NCBI GenBank assembly: GCA_023238725.1 | Contig: CM041553.1 | Coordinates: forward strand, 13,885,001 to 13,949,000 | Source of the DNA: Scortum barcoo | Taxonomy: Eukaryota > Chordata > Actinopteri > Centrarchiformes > Terapontidae | Direction of reading: 5' to 3' | Length of the DNA stretch: 64,000 bases | Shown here: piece by piece, positions 1-12,400 of the stretch | How positions within the stretch are numbered: position 1 is the stretch's first letter | Layout of the letters: every line of letters starts with the position of its first letter | Program-made: the position numbers and the translations under genes | Notes under the pieces: generated by a model | Databases searched by the model: none | What the model saw: the letters and a program-made list of their open reading frames with translations, nothing else | Told to the model about the DNA's origin: nothing

Positions 1-851
1 TTCCTCCCCACCTCTCCTTGTCATCTCTCCTTCCCTTCCCTCTCCTCCCCTGGGTGCGATTTGATTGTCTCCCTCGTGTCCGATCAAGATGGATCAGCTC
101 TCAAAGCATCCTTTCTGCTTCCATCACCATCCTCGCATCCTCTCCTCAGTCAGGGATGTGTCAACCCCCCTCTCCCACTCCCATGTCTCCCCCGACCACT
201 GGTGGCACACAGCATCCAATATTTTCTTCAGTTAGAGTGGAACTGAGCACATTAGGGATGGGTCCGTTAAGGTGATCATCTTGCTCACGCGAGGGACCAT
301 TTTTCTTCATTTGAGAGCCTCTGTCTTGCTGCCAATACTATAGATTTTCTATCGGCTCCTTAATCATCGCTCCATGATTGGGAAAGTGATTGGTTGGGCT
401 CCCTGATATGAAAACTCCAGTATCAATTTCATGTCTGTCAGGACACACAGCCTAGCCTATTAGACGTCCATTTGAACAGTTACACAAAATGTTCCTTCCT
501 TCACCCCCGTCGACTTCTCATGGGAGCTGGCTCGGCTTTATTCTGCAAGCACCTTCTTCTGCAAAATCTGTCAGAAAAAGAAAGCGCCGCAGTGCAAGCA
601 CCCATGTCCCGATTCCACTTTTTAGTCATACAGCTTTATAATTTCACAACCTGTTCAATGCTGAAAATAAGCTGATTAGGTTTCCAGAGTTGGGGGGCCC
701 AACATGGAGATGAATATTTTTCAGGTCCATGGAGGGGCGGTAGCCAGAGGGAAAGATCATTTAAGAGAACAGACCTTTTTATTCAGCAGAAGAAATGAAG
801 AAGCTAACACTATCTAACTCTCCACTCTCTCCCTCCATCTCCCTCCTTCAG
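1..851 (+). other. intron sequence upstream of the first visible inpp4b exon
   Basis: No coding exon was found here. The sequence is pyrimidine-rich at the far left and ends in a good polypyrimidine tract and AG acceptor (about 820-851). The two small overlapping reading frames near the start have no splice signals or recognisable product. Confidence 0.6.
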
Positions 852-963
852 GTCATCTGATGGTGTGTGCGCAGCAGGAACAGTGGTGGTGAGTCGTCTG
901 AAGATGGGGGAGATGGAGGAGGTTGACGTGGACCACATCACCACCGACATACCCTCGCATAAG
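852..963 (+). CDS. inpp4b: inpp4b exon 1 in window: linker after the C2 domain
   Basis: The exon runs from the acceptor ctccttcag to the donor aag|gtaaga. It starts with the last base of a split codon and then encodes residues 1-37, a stretch rich in Val, Glu and Asp that includes VVVSRLKMGEMEE and HITTDIPSHK. In the family this acidic stretch follows the N-terminal C2 domain, which binds lipid and would be encoded upstream of the window. It ends on a whole codon and joins exon 2 in phase. Conservation is weaker here than in later exons, so identification rests partly on splice phase and order. Confidence 0.82.
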
Positions 964-1721
964 GTAAGATAGCTGCGTGCAGCGACAGAGCAGGAGTCTC
1001 CATGCTCCAGATGCCTTGTGCTCATGCTGGGATTAGACTGGCACTGCTCAAGTCCTCCAATGAGATTAAATAAACTTTCAGTAAACCCTAATGGGGATTT
1101 AGGGTATGTGTGCGCCTGTTATGTCTCTATCCGTGAGCACATTTGTGTTGTCTCTCCATCATATATAGGAAAGATTAAAGAGAGACTGACCAAATTAGCG
1201 TTTTGACATTCATGCACTTGACTTGTGTTTGTTTGGGATTGTGCATCTTCCCTCCATCTGACCAAATGGAGGATGTTCCCTGAATGTGGCTCTCTTGCCG
1301 CCTGCCGCCGCCACAACCACCACCCCCCTTCTCTACACTAATCTCATACAATACGTACCACTTAACACGGCTCTGGAGTGACTCACGTAATCGGGGGATA
1401 GCGAGAAGAAGAAAGAGTATTCTCCTTCAGAGTTTGACAGTAAACCGAAGATTGTGTCATTCAAATGGGGTGCCACCACACCAGAAATGAAGTTGTATGT
1501 ACTCTGATTTCACTTAATTTTCTGTACATTGGAGCCAGATTTGTTGAACATTTGTCATGTCTGTGTGTACTGTACAGACGCCGTCACGTATTATAAAGTA
1601 AAGAAGGAGCTTTAATGGTGCTTCTGATCTGTAAAGGGGAAGATTTAGATTTGCTTTCATCACACCACAGCTCTGCAAGGCAGCATGGAGACTTGTAGTC
1701 CTTGCTTGCTTTTGATTCTGT

Positions 1722-1732
1722 TGTGTGTGTGT

Positions 1733-1768
<36 letters not shown>
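1722..1768. repeat. (TG)n microsatellite
   Basis: TG dinucleotide run with one TAT interruption near its left end, about 47 bases. Further TG runs lie at about 1924-1953, 2130-2147 and 2505-2536. The CA-reading complement produces an artefactual His/Thr-rich frame. Confidence 0.95.
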
Positions 1769-1770
<2 letters not shown>

Positions 1771-2502
1771 AATTACTGTCTTATATAATTGACCAAAGGC
1801 TTCTACATGGCTGACTGGCTTTCTCTTCTGCCCACCCCTGTTGCTGGTGCAGGGAGGTTCCCTGCTAGGCTCCAGAGTGTCACTGACAATCTGCCCATGT
1901 CGCCTTGATGAATGTGTTGCCCTGTGTGTGTGTGTGTGTGAGTGTGTGTGTGTCACAGCACATTTCCCCTTGTGTATGTTGTTTCTGTTGTAGAAGATGA
2001 GGGGAGGAAAGAGGGAAGGGATATGACAAACATTAGGGAGGACTCACTTGAGACTCAAGGCTCACTTGTGGGGAAGTTCTTGTTCAATTTACCTTTGTCG
2101 TGCGCATGTCTTGCTGCCTGAATGCACTGTGTGTGTGTGTGTGTGTTTGTGGGAGGATCTGAGGCACTTGTTTGATCATTCCCCGTCACTGCTTGGGTGG
2201 CTGCTGCTCATGAATATCCCACTGACCCCGCAAAAACTGTCAGCTAAAACAAGAAAGAGACTCTAGTCACCTTTGATCTGATCTCTTTACATATTTTAGT
2301 CATCAAAGAGCCATCGAACACATGCTGTCCGCTGCCTACAATTACAATGGGACTCCTTCTGCAGCTGTGGCCCTTGTCTCATTGTTAATACTTTTCATTA
2401 TCAGAGACCTTAGCTGTGAGCTTCCTGAAATTTCCAGATGCCAGTTTTTCTGCTCATCCCAGATATTGTATTTTGGTGTATTTGTGACTTTGGTGGTGTG
2501 TA

Positions 2503-2504
<2 letters not shown>

Positions 2505-2536
<32 letters not shown>
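2505..2536. repeat. (TG)n microsatellite
   Basis: Uninterrupted TG dinucleotide run of about 32 bases in the first complete intron of the window. Confidence 0.93.
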
Positions 2537-2537
<1 letters not shown>

Positions 2538-4079
2538 CCTGCGCATGGGCGTTGGTTGGGTGTCTATTTTATTCAGGATCAGTTTCTAAGCTAGGAGAGG
2601 TGATGGATTGTTCCTAGCAGTCATTAAAGTCCTTTTCTGGGGACAGGTTTGGCTGTCTGGCTGCGTTAAATGGTTCATCAGGCAGGGCAGAGCTGACACA
2701 CAGCGAGCAAAAGAGATTGTTAGTTGTCAGTATTGCTTTGATGAGGGGTCTCAGACTTAAAGCATCATGAGGAATTACAGGTTTGCGGTATGAAAGGCCT
2801 AGGAACGCTTGGACATATTTGGATTTTATAAGCAGCAGAGTGTGAAGATATAAGGGGAAACTTTTACACTATTCCTTAAATGAGCTTGTTGGTTTTATGT
2901 TTAATAGCACTAACAATATGCTACATTAAAGCAGACAGCATCAAAATGACATAGTAAATCCACAAGGATTAGTTTTACAGAACACACGAGCAAAAGTGTG
3001 TTTATCTGCTCCAACTTAAACTGCAATCGTTAGCATATCTGGCTAATTAGCTTTCTGCAGTCAGTAGTTACCAATCATCACTTCCCTTGTCAACAAACTA
3101 TATTTGCTTGTGGGGTTACAGGGTCAGTGAAAGAATATATTCACCACATCTACTGTGTCATTTTTTTTATGTGTGGAAGCTGATTCTGGATGCTGTCAGT
3201 GGGTGAAGTTAGCAGCTGTCTCTCAGCCTAAAAGGTTTTTCATCTAAATTTTAAAAAGTGCTGTTTTAAATACAGAAAAGTATGCAAGCTAGGCAGCCAA
3301 ACAGGGTTATATTAGAATGAAATAACAGTCTGAGCTTAATTTGACCTGTCTTTTACCTATGACCATGTTTTCTACATGGATTTTTTTCCCTGGGATGTGC
3401 AGCTTTATGTTTCTTAGCATAATATTATATATGTAGCCCGCTAGTGCATGTGTAAGACGTTTTTACATGATTCTCCTTCAAGAAGTCAACTGGAAATATT
3501 TAATAGAGTGTTTTCAAACTCCAAGCCCCCAATGTTTAAAAAAATGAGGAGGAATTTTAAATAGTAAATCTGTCACCGTCATCATTGTCAACTGCATATG
3601 TACCATGTGAGATGTTTGACAATCATAACAACAATAACTAAGATGAGACTTTACACTTGGACTAATAAACCACTATTAACTGTTGGCAAACATATTGTAC
3701 AATTAAAAGAAAAACTACATTTTATTCTTTATCACAGAATTTTCTCTCCCTGGTAAAAATAAAGGAAATAAGCACATTAAAAATAACGGCTCTGTTGCCC
3801 AGTAACACAATGCAATTGCTTAAAACTCTGTGGTTCTTCATTTGTGTTAGGTGGGGTGAGGTACATTAAGAGCACACACAGAGTACAGGAAAGTATTGCT
3901 GTTGTGCTTTTCATTATTATAGCACACTGTAATGTCCATGTCACTCTAATGAGTGTGTTGCATCCTGCCCTGCATGTCAATGTATGTCATTGAAAATGCT
4001 CTATCAGAGGAGGAAGTTACAGTGTGGCGAGTTTATAAAAGGCTGAAATGGCGGTGGTGGTAATAAATTACTAACACAG

Positions 4080-4136
4080 TCAGTGAAGTCACAGCAGGTG
4101 TTTTCCTTCAGCTTTCACCTGCTGTGACATCACTGA
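4080..4136. repeat. inverted repeat / hairpin, 21-bp arms and 15-base loop
   Basis: The arms 4080-4100 and 4116-4136 are reverse complements over 21 bases with a single mismatch (AAG against ATG). The core is TCACAGCAGGTG / CACCTGCTGTGA. It could be a small foldback element, a MITE remnant or a transcribed hairpin; it lies in the sense orientation of the inpp4b pre-mRNA. Confidence 0.85.
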
Positions 4137-4807
4137 TTGCAGTGAAGGCAGAAGTGCAACATGGTTGAACATTTGAACTAAAAAGAGAACAGTGAAACAG
4201 CAGCTGTGTGGTTTCAAATGTGTCTAATAATATACTAAAGTATTCTCATACAGCGCATACTGTATGTATTATATGCACATAATATACTATGCAAATAACA
4301 TATTTTGTAGAAGCTCCTATTTCTGTCTCTTTGTCACCACAGTAGCTTGACATTAGTGTAATAATGCAAACAAAAATCTAATAAATGTAAAACAAAAGCT
4401 AATAAAATATGAATTCACACATTAAACCATTTGTGTATTATATCTATAAAACTGAACCTTTAAAATTCAGATATAATGTGCGAATGTGATCCTCTTTTGT
4501 TGTTGTCCAGCTTTAACTAGCTGAATTTAACACAGTACTGAGGAGATGCTGACAAAGCTACTGTAACTTGGGATGTTCATAGCTAAACTACCACTAAGCT
4601 TTGAAGTGACATGTTGGTCACAAGCTGCACTTGTTTGTCGGTGCGGTCATCCCCACCACACCTTGTACAGTAATCACCATGATCAAGGCCTGCCTGTTCG
4701 TCAGAACAATAATTCATCACCCCTGCTGTTGTTGATTTAGAAAAAAAGTTTTGATGTAAAGTAATATTCTCTCTCTGTTTCTCTGCTTCTGTTATTTTTC
4801 TTTCCAG

Positions 4808-4877
4808 TGTCCCGTGGTTTGTGAGTCTGCATCCCATGCCTCCGTCGACAGAGAAAATAACCCACTGACAGGGCCAG
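4808..4877 (+). CDS. inpp4b: inpp4b exon 2 in window
   Basis: A 70-base exon between tttctttccag and cag|gtatgt. It encodes residues 38-60, beginning CPVVCESASHASV and running to NNPLTGP, then one base of the next codon. This is a poorly conserved linker between the C2 domain and the central region. Support comes mainly from phase: the previous exon ends on a whole codon and exon 3 begins with two bases that complete Val61. A reading frame on the other strand overlaps it but has no family match. Confidence 0.8.
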
Positions 4878-6659
4878 GTATGTATTCCCACCCTGGACAC
4901 TTCACTATTCATTGCTAAATAATGTGGCATGGTGGCATTCTATGATCTTCACTTCTTCCTACTTATTCATATTTTGTTTCCCTGCACACATTCAATAAAA
5001 AAGTCATTTTTATAGGGAAAAAGTGTCAAAAACTCTCCCTTGATTGGCCTCAGAGGAAAATGAAATAATAAATCTAGACTGTAGTACAGCATTGGGCTAG
5101 TTAACACCTATCTTTATCCAGATGTCCCTTAATGGTGACATCTGATCTAAATGACCTTCAAATGCCCTTGAATGTCCTTTCTATTAAGAAGATTTGAGGC
5201 ATCTCTGGGGTATCCTGTTTGATAAAAGAATGAATATGTTTCCAGCTTTTATTGAATAGGAGTCTTGGTGCTTTTAGGTAGCAAGAAAGACTAGTGGGAG
5301 GTGTCTGACAACAACGTAAACCCTCTCAGTTCAGACAAGTATTAAATTAGTCTCACGTACTAGCTGTGTGAGGTAAATTTAGTGGTGGCACAGAAAGCTA
5401 GCTCTCTCACTGCTAGAGAACGAAAAAATTGTGGCAAGAAAATGAAAGACACGTGGGCAGAAAAGGGATAGACTTGAAAAGGTCACGACTCCTGCTGCGC
5501 TGAAACTTCACAGTGCCTGTTCAGAGGAGACTGGTTTCCTTTTTTCATCCCTAGCCTTCATTTGTTCCACGCATCCATTTTCCCTTTTATCCAGATTCCC
5601 ACCACCTCCCTAATCTCCCCAGCAGCCCTGCGCCTGTTGTCATGGTGTCGTTGTCGCTTACTGTTTCTACCGTGATTAGCTTGAGAGCTGCAGCCACGTT
5701 TGCAGGTGCACATCTGCAGCCCGTCAAAACAATACCCTCCCTGCAGACCCCGCCAGATTGAGTAATGCAATTTAGTCTTCCACTTTTATTACCTTTCAAA
5801 ATGAGCATACGGGGAGCATGGAGATAGGGGAACCTATGCACAGCACGTCTCAGGAAGTCATTTTCTTAAGAGGTGTCGGGAAGGGAAACAGAGGCATCTG
5901 ATTGGTGGTCAGATTAGTGTGGTGGCAGGGGGAAGTTCAGGGGTTAATCTGCTTCTCTGACGGAGGTGGAAGTCAGCGACTGTAGCTTTTCCGAGTATGG
6001 CTGTGCCTTCACCCTCTTCTCTCCATGTGTCCCCTGTTCCCCATTTATTTTTGTCATCCATTCCACTTTCTCTAATCCCCATGCCAACAATGTCTGAATA
6101 TCCCATTTCGTTTAGGTGCAATTATAAATCCTTTCTGGGGTCATTCCACTCATAGGCTTAACCGTCATCGTCATTAATTTCAACATCAACTTCAGCATCT
6201 TAGGAAAAAAAAGCCTCTCTACAGCCTATTTGGCTCACAATGATCGTCCTTCAGAGGAACTCTATAGTCTGTCTGTACCTGTGTTTACAGTATATCCTCT
6301 TTATTTGCATATTGTGATGCAACAGATTTGAAAAACAAATTGAGCTAAAATTATCTTTAATAAAACAGCTTAAAACATTCTGGCTGTTTTGATGCTGAAC
6401 ATGTATTTGTTTGTAAATTGAGATGTGAGCTGAACAGATTGAAACACCTTTTGTACAGAGGCTCAGTAGCATCTTTATTGTAGATGTTCAAGAAATGTCA
6501 CACCAGATGGTGCTTCATTTCTTACTTACTTTATATGGCTAGTTTGTCCATTTTAATCTTACCAAGTGCATAGTTTCGCATTTAAGAGAAAAGTCTGGTA
6601 TCATAATTGTTGTTAACAAATCCGACTAAATGACCATATCAGCTTTCCCATTTGTTCAT

Positions 6660-7130
6660 TTTGAAGACATCAAACAGGGGTAAGAAGGTAAGAAAGTATA
6701 TGTAGTGTGGCATTGACGATGAGAGCTGCGATCAGAGGCTTGCAGGCAGGAGGCTGGGTGGCGATCCAGGTGAGCAGACAGAAGAGACTGAGCAGCCAGG
6801 AGCCGGTGGACCGCAAGCGAACATAATCCAGAGGGGACAGGCACAGAAGTCGTGGTCAAAGACAGAAGGCTGAGGTGTTTACCGGGGCAGAGACGAGGCA
6901 GGATGGTCCAAAAGAGGCAGGGTCGGTAATGGGAGATCAGTCCAATGAGGAATGCTGGAAAGTCTTGCATAGAGATGATAAAGAACAATCTGGCAATGAA
7001 TGACTGTGAGTAGGGAGCTTAAAAGCTTAAATGGTGAACCAGAGCAGGTGAGTGGACCAGGTGATGGGAGTGGGCTGGCAGGTGAATGGAAAGTTACCTG
7101 GAAGGCAGACTGTGACAACGTTGGGGTAAA
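6660..7130. repeat. probable degenerate interspersed repeat
   Basis: Unlike its AT-rich surroundings, this block is purine- and GC-rich, with repeated short units such as AGGCAG, GGCAGGAGG and GAGCAG and several CAGGTGA motifs. It ends near GACTGTGACAA. The texture resembles non-coding parts of teleost retroelements. The two long open frames on the - strand here look like by-products of that composition. The family is not identified. Confidence 0.35.
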
Positions 7131-7965
7131 AAATTTGCAGTGAAGCAAGAAGGACCTAAAAAATGAGCAGTACATTGATAAATTATAAATATGTGGCTTA
7201 ATATTGCTACACTCAACAAACCACTTAAATCCAAGTCTGATGGTATATCATCTAAGTTATGATTTTCAAGTCAAGAATGCCATGATTTGAAATTTGTATT
7301 TATTTTTTTGATCAGATACTTCAATGGAGTGTGTGACTAATGGCAATATAACAGGAATAACAGTGGTAGGACTGGTGGTTGGTGGTGTAATCTTTGTCAG
7401 TCGTGTTAACTACACACCGCTGGGTCGGCAATGTCATATACAGCATCTTAAATATCTCCAGAGCACTACTGGTGTCCTTGCGGCTCACTAGGTAGCTGAC
7501 CCTTTTGGCATTTTCCAGCATTTTCAGATACTACTGGTGATATGTGAGATGTATACAGTTGCCTGATCATGCAGGCTTCTAAATGCAGGAAAAAGAATGA
7601 GTACTGAACGTGATGGGAAGGCAATGTAAAGAAAACTAGACAGGCGTGATGGGCGTTATCTTGTTGGACGTGGTCAACAGCTCTGCTTTGATATGATGAT
7701 TAAAGTGCATAGCTTGATGAATCAGTACAGCTGAAGAGAGGGAACCAAAACATTGAGCGTCCTTGGAAGCTATGTTATCTGAAGCAAAGATAAGGACCTC
7801 GGTCTTATCTGCGTCTGAGTTTCTTTTTCCTTAAACAGCTGTGCACTGCAGTTTTTAGCAAACGTCACCTCAGAAGTAAATAATGTATTCTTTGTGGACT
7901 AATTTCAACTGTGGATTAATAAACGTTCACTAGCGAGTATTGAAGGTAACAAAACAGACTCAAAA

Positions 7966-8004
7966 TTTCTTACTATGAACAGTGCCCATGTTCATAGTAA
8001 GAAA
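7966..8004. repeat. perfect 15-bp inverted repeat with 9-base loop
   Basis: TTTCTTACTATGAAC at 7966-7980 is exactly mirrored by its reverse complement at 7990-8004, around the loop AGTGCCCAT. Confidence 0.9.
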
Positions 8005-8717
8005 GAAACATGTCATCCATTGATGTATTTTGGGACAACAATGGAGATCTATGTCACAGATGAATAAGCTTTTGTATATCAGGCTGTCATTGTTGGTTCC
8101 TGAGATGTTTCACTGGATTTGTCGGCACATTTGTTTACTTTTCACAACCCAGTTTTATGTTTTGATATCAACTGATTGCCCAAAATTCACTTTGAAACCA
8201 GCATGTTTCCAACACAATTCAAAGAGTTGTTAAATCCAACCAGCCAACACACTTCGCCACATTGCATCATATATTAGTATCCTTTCACTACATAACTGTA
8301 GCGTGCCTTTTTTACCTATCTGCATCGATGGGTATCATTTAAACTTTAACACTTGAGGACAAATGACATAGTACCACCACATTAATGTTTTAAAGAGATG
8401 ACAATCAGGGGCCAGATCAGGGTACAGTGCAATGTGAAGGGTTTAGTAGTGGGAACATTCTCTGTACTGTCAGTAAGAGCAGATGTGTTGCTCCCGCTTT
8501 TGAATTCAAGCGAAAACATTTTACTAGTGCCATGTACGTTTGACTGCCTAGAGCGAGACTGTCAACGTTTCACCTCGGGTCCTTCAGCTCCGACTTATGG
8601 AGTGACTTCCTTTATGATTGCAGCTCTGGAAACGAAAAGGGGTGGTAAACACTGTTCAAGGCACACAGCCTTCTTGCCCTCTGCTGCCAGCATGCAGATA
8701 AGAGCATTAGAGTAAGG

Positions 8718-8738
8718 TTTTTTTTTTTTTTTTTTTTT
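8718..8738. repeat. 21-base T homopolymer
   Basis: Uninterrupted run of T. On the - strand this is a poly(A) tract and could be the tail of an old retroposed insertion, but I see no clear element body beside it. Confidence 0.9.
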
Positions 8739-9312
8739 CGTTTCCAGCCTTCGATTGCAGCTATTAGCCACTCTCTGCAAAAATGAAGAGGACGCGGCTG
8801 AATATGAATAGGTTTTAATGGGAGAGTTGGGTGATGGGGTTAGCGAGCAAAGTTTTAGAATGATTCAACTTTCCCTGCCCCACTGTTGTACAATAAACAA
8901 GCAATTAAAATGGAAATGGAGGAAATAATAAGGCAAAGATTAACAGAACAAGGTCTCTGTATTTCAGCCTGTATTCTAGTGTGCTGTGCTGCCACTAAAG
9001 AAGATGAAGAAGGAGAGAGAGAGAGAAGGCCTTGGAAAATGAGAAGCGCCTTATCTATGGCAGACACAGTTATTGATTATAGAATTTAATTTGTGCTTCA
9101 TACCTCATGTGACTTTCCGTGAGTTTCTGTCTGTGGCGTCCTTGAGGTTACCGGCTGTCAGAGTTGGCTCAGATCTTCTGTTTTTCTCTGTGTAAAATTT
9201 GAAGAAAAAAAAAAAACGTTTGAATTATCTTCAGTGCAAACATGATGTATTTTCTGCTGTGTCAGATGGCTCAATATTCCTTTATTCCCTCCCCTTTGTC
9301 TCCCTCTCTCAG

Positions 9313-9460
9313 TGTTCAAGAACCCAGTATGCAAGGTGTACAGATTTCAGACCGTGGACAGCAAGTGGATGCTGGTGCGGGAACAAATGGAGGAGTGCAC
9401 ATTGTCCTTTAGCATCCCCAAACAGCTACTCTCGCTGTATATTCAGGAGGACATGAGCAG
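9313..9460 (+). CDS. inpp4b: inpp4b exon 3 in window
   Basis: A 148-base exon between ccctctctcag and gcag|gtaagt. It completes Val61 and encodes residues 62-109, with the family-typical stretches NPVCKVYRFQT, REQMEECTLSF and PKQLLSLYIQEDMS. It then leaves two bases (AG) for Arg110. In 4-phosphatases this lies in the conserved central region after the C2 domain, whose function is structural and poorly defined. Its pattern (YRFQT, EQM.E..LSF, PK.LLSLYI.EDM) is diagnostic of the INPP4 family. Confidence 0.95.
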
Positions 9461-12400
9461 GTAAGTCACTTTGAAATCCCACTATTGATTCTGTGGATGT
9501 CACTGCCAGCTCCGTCATTGCGTCAGATTGCTCATTTCCTGTTTGTGCAGGCGTCAACTATCCAGCCACTGGAGAACAATCAGAAGTTCAAAGTAAAACT
9601 TCAACCTGGTGTTAACTCATTATGCGTACAGTAGGTGTGTGCAGTCTCTAGACCGTCTTTCCCGACCCAGTTCGCTGATATAAATGATTATTTAAAAGAG
9701 TGAATTATTCAGACCTGCTTAACACTTCAAAAGCGTCTCCCAAGCTTGCATATCCAGAAAACGACAAACATTGTCTCTTTCTAACACACACTCATTCACA
9801 CCTTTTCCCAGTCCTCTCACGAAGCTTTGCAAGATGCCTCCTGGAACATCCTGCCACTATTGCTGAATCAGAAAAAAACTTTAAAGAAAGAATAAACACC
9901 CCTCAAGATTTCAGTCACGCTTTGGCGACATCTGTGGTTACCTGTAGTAAGAGCAGGTGTGGATTAATGCTACTATCCCTTGAACTCTGGTGGCTGCTCC
10001 ACTGGTGCGTGCAAACAAACTCGTGTTTTATGAAAGAAATCAGTCAATTATTAGCATTTCTCCATCACGCCACGAGGGACTGAAGTCTGACTTAATGCAA
10101 GCAGTTTACCACACAACAGCAGGTCACAGTGAAGTTGGTTACCTTCATCGAACCGCTCAGCGTGGTGTCTCCTTCTCATTCCATCACTCCCTCCAATATG
10201 TATCCACTGACCAAAAAATACCTATTATAATTGTTTCCCTGCTTTGGATTGTAACTTTGACAAAAAAAAATCAGTGTGTGAACACTTACAAAGAACATTG
10301 CTTAAATCAAGAAGATAACTGCAATTAAAATCCAGGTCTGTTAGTACTGTGTGAGAATTAGGACAGGTGAAGGCAAGGTCAGAAGAAGGTGATGTTTCAC
10401 CAGTCTCTGAGTGTGCACCCGTAATTAGATCAAAGAGTCCCTTCCCTCAGGCTCGACCAGTGTTTGTCAAGGCAGATCATTACTCAACTGGCCCGTTGTC
10501 CCTGGCAACCTCTTCTCATACATAACACATGGACGCATACATATGCACACATGCTTGTAGCTTAAGAGGATTTCTTTATGCTCACTTCAATACAAGGAAT
10601 AGGCACAAAAAAAGATGCAATCAGAGGTTTTTGATGAACTTGGTTGTGGGAGGAGGGTTTCATTTGTAATCACGGCGCTCTCCCAAAGGATCACACAAAG
10701 TTCAAGGATACACTTGCATGCAAAAACATGCACACAGAACCCTGTGCCCTCTGCCACACAGAAACAATCGCACAGCAGTTATCGACCGATTAACTAGCCA
10801 AGCTTTGTAATCAGTTTACCTATCGAACAGATGTACTGGAATCCATGCACATTCCCAGACAGGGGTTCCCACATGTCCTCTCTCAGTAGCTAACCATACT
10901 GTCTGTTGAAATAGAAGACGATCTGCTCCCCAAACTGATAATTTAAATCACTAAAACTAAATTTAGAAGACAATTATAGAATATTTATTAAATGTCTTAT
11001 CTGTATAATACAGCTCATGAGCACACAGCAGGCTCCCAACCATGACTACCATATACAATGTTTGTTTATTAACAGGCGTGTGTACCGTATCTCCAGCTTG
11101 GTCGCTTAAGCACCTCTCCTATAATCCTCTTTAAATGTTGTCTTTCTCCACGGTGCCTCTCCATTTAGCCAATTCTGCCAGCCAGCCTCACACTGGTGCT
11201 AGCGCGATGCTTTTAATGATTCAGCTAGTGCTGCAAAGTTGGGAGTGCAGCGGCGGATGGTGGGTGGCTTAGTTTGCTTTACCGCACTACGATAATCTCG
11301 GATGTTTCTTCCTTCTGTTCGTTCGCTTTGATGTCTACAGTCATGTTCTCGTCTCACTCTGCAAACACAGAGGTGGCTGATTTCCCTGGTTCCTCCAGTG
11401 AAGATGTGTGAGCGTGTGTGTGTGTGTTTTAAAAAGATAATTAATGCATATGCAGTAAAGTGTCAGTGCGTGGGTGTCAGTTAACCCTCCGTTCATTAAG
11501 AGCTGTCCTGTTTATCATTAATAGGAAAAAAATAATGCCCTTCCTTCTTTTCCTGCTAATAAACAAGCGCTGTGTTTGTGTATCAAGATCATATAGGTGA
11601 CATTTTGATGTTTCCAATTGTTCTGCACGTTCAGGATCAACATTAATGACTGGGCTTTTTGGACAAGGCCACATCTATTGTGAGAGACGGCTTTGCTTTT
11701 CAGTCCTCTCACGCAGTATTTATTGACCCCACACACAAAGGGCCCTGTGATTAAATTGAACAGGCACTATAACGCGCCATGAAATAAAGGTGCCCACATG
11801 ACAGGTTTTTGCTCTTTGAGAAATGTAATCTGTGATCTCCAGTCATCAGCCCTAGTCGGTTTTAACACATTGTTAGACCTGATTTTTGTCCATCGTTTCA
11901 TTTTCTAACATCTACATTGTGTTTTCAGTTAAAATAAACTGCGTCAGCTGCTGCATATATATCCTTCTCTCTCGAAATCCCTTCTATCTAGATAACCCTC
12001 CATCCATTCTTATCATCTTTGTTTTCTATTTCCATAGTTTATATTTTTATCGACTTACTTGTTATCTTATAGTCTTCTTAAATTGAAAAAGCAGAATGCG
12101 TTTTGCGATTATTTGGAAAGCATTATCAGCTACAAAATCTATTACATTATTCTAATAACCTTCAGTTATTTAGTTTCTTCTGGAAGAACTGTTTTTAGCC
12201 TTAAGAATATGTGACAAAAATCTGCTCCCACGCTTGGAATCAACCATCCATAAAAGAGAAAAGAACAACATAACATGCCCAATAAAAGTTTAGATAATTA
12301 TTATAATTGAGATGTTTATTTTCTGTCAACATTAGTCATTTGTTAACATTAGTCATGTTAACAAAGCCCAAATATTATAGGGGCCAGTTCTTATTTATCA

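Larger units (their letters stand above)
964..4807 (+). other. inpp4b intron (3.8 kb) with several (TG)n tracts and a hairpin
   Basis: AT-rich intron holding four (TG)n microsatellites between 1.7 and 2.55 kb and a 57-base inverted repeat at 4080-4136, both listed separately. The rest is unique-looking sequence with no exon that fits the frame. Confidence 0.7.
4878..9312 (+). other. inpp4b intron (4.4 kb)
   Basis: Contains a probable degenerate repeat (about 6660-7130), a perfect 15-bp hairpin (7966-8004) and a 21-T run at 8718-8738. No other coding exon was found. Confidence 0.65.

Noticed and set aside
1660..1956. 98-codon - strand frame rich in His and Thr
   Set aside because: It is the CA-reading side of (TG)n microsatellites.
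4583..4930. 115-codon open frame on the - strand
   Set aside because: Overlaps inpp4b exon 2 in antisense and has no recognisable product or splice support.
6656..7175. Two overlapping - strand frames of 110 and 98 codons
   Set aside because: They sit in a GC-rich block with repeat texture; the translations show no protein family.
9700..10083. 127-codon + strand frame in an intron
   Set aside because: No similarity, no suitable splice sites in phase and no counterpart in INPP4B.
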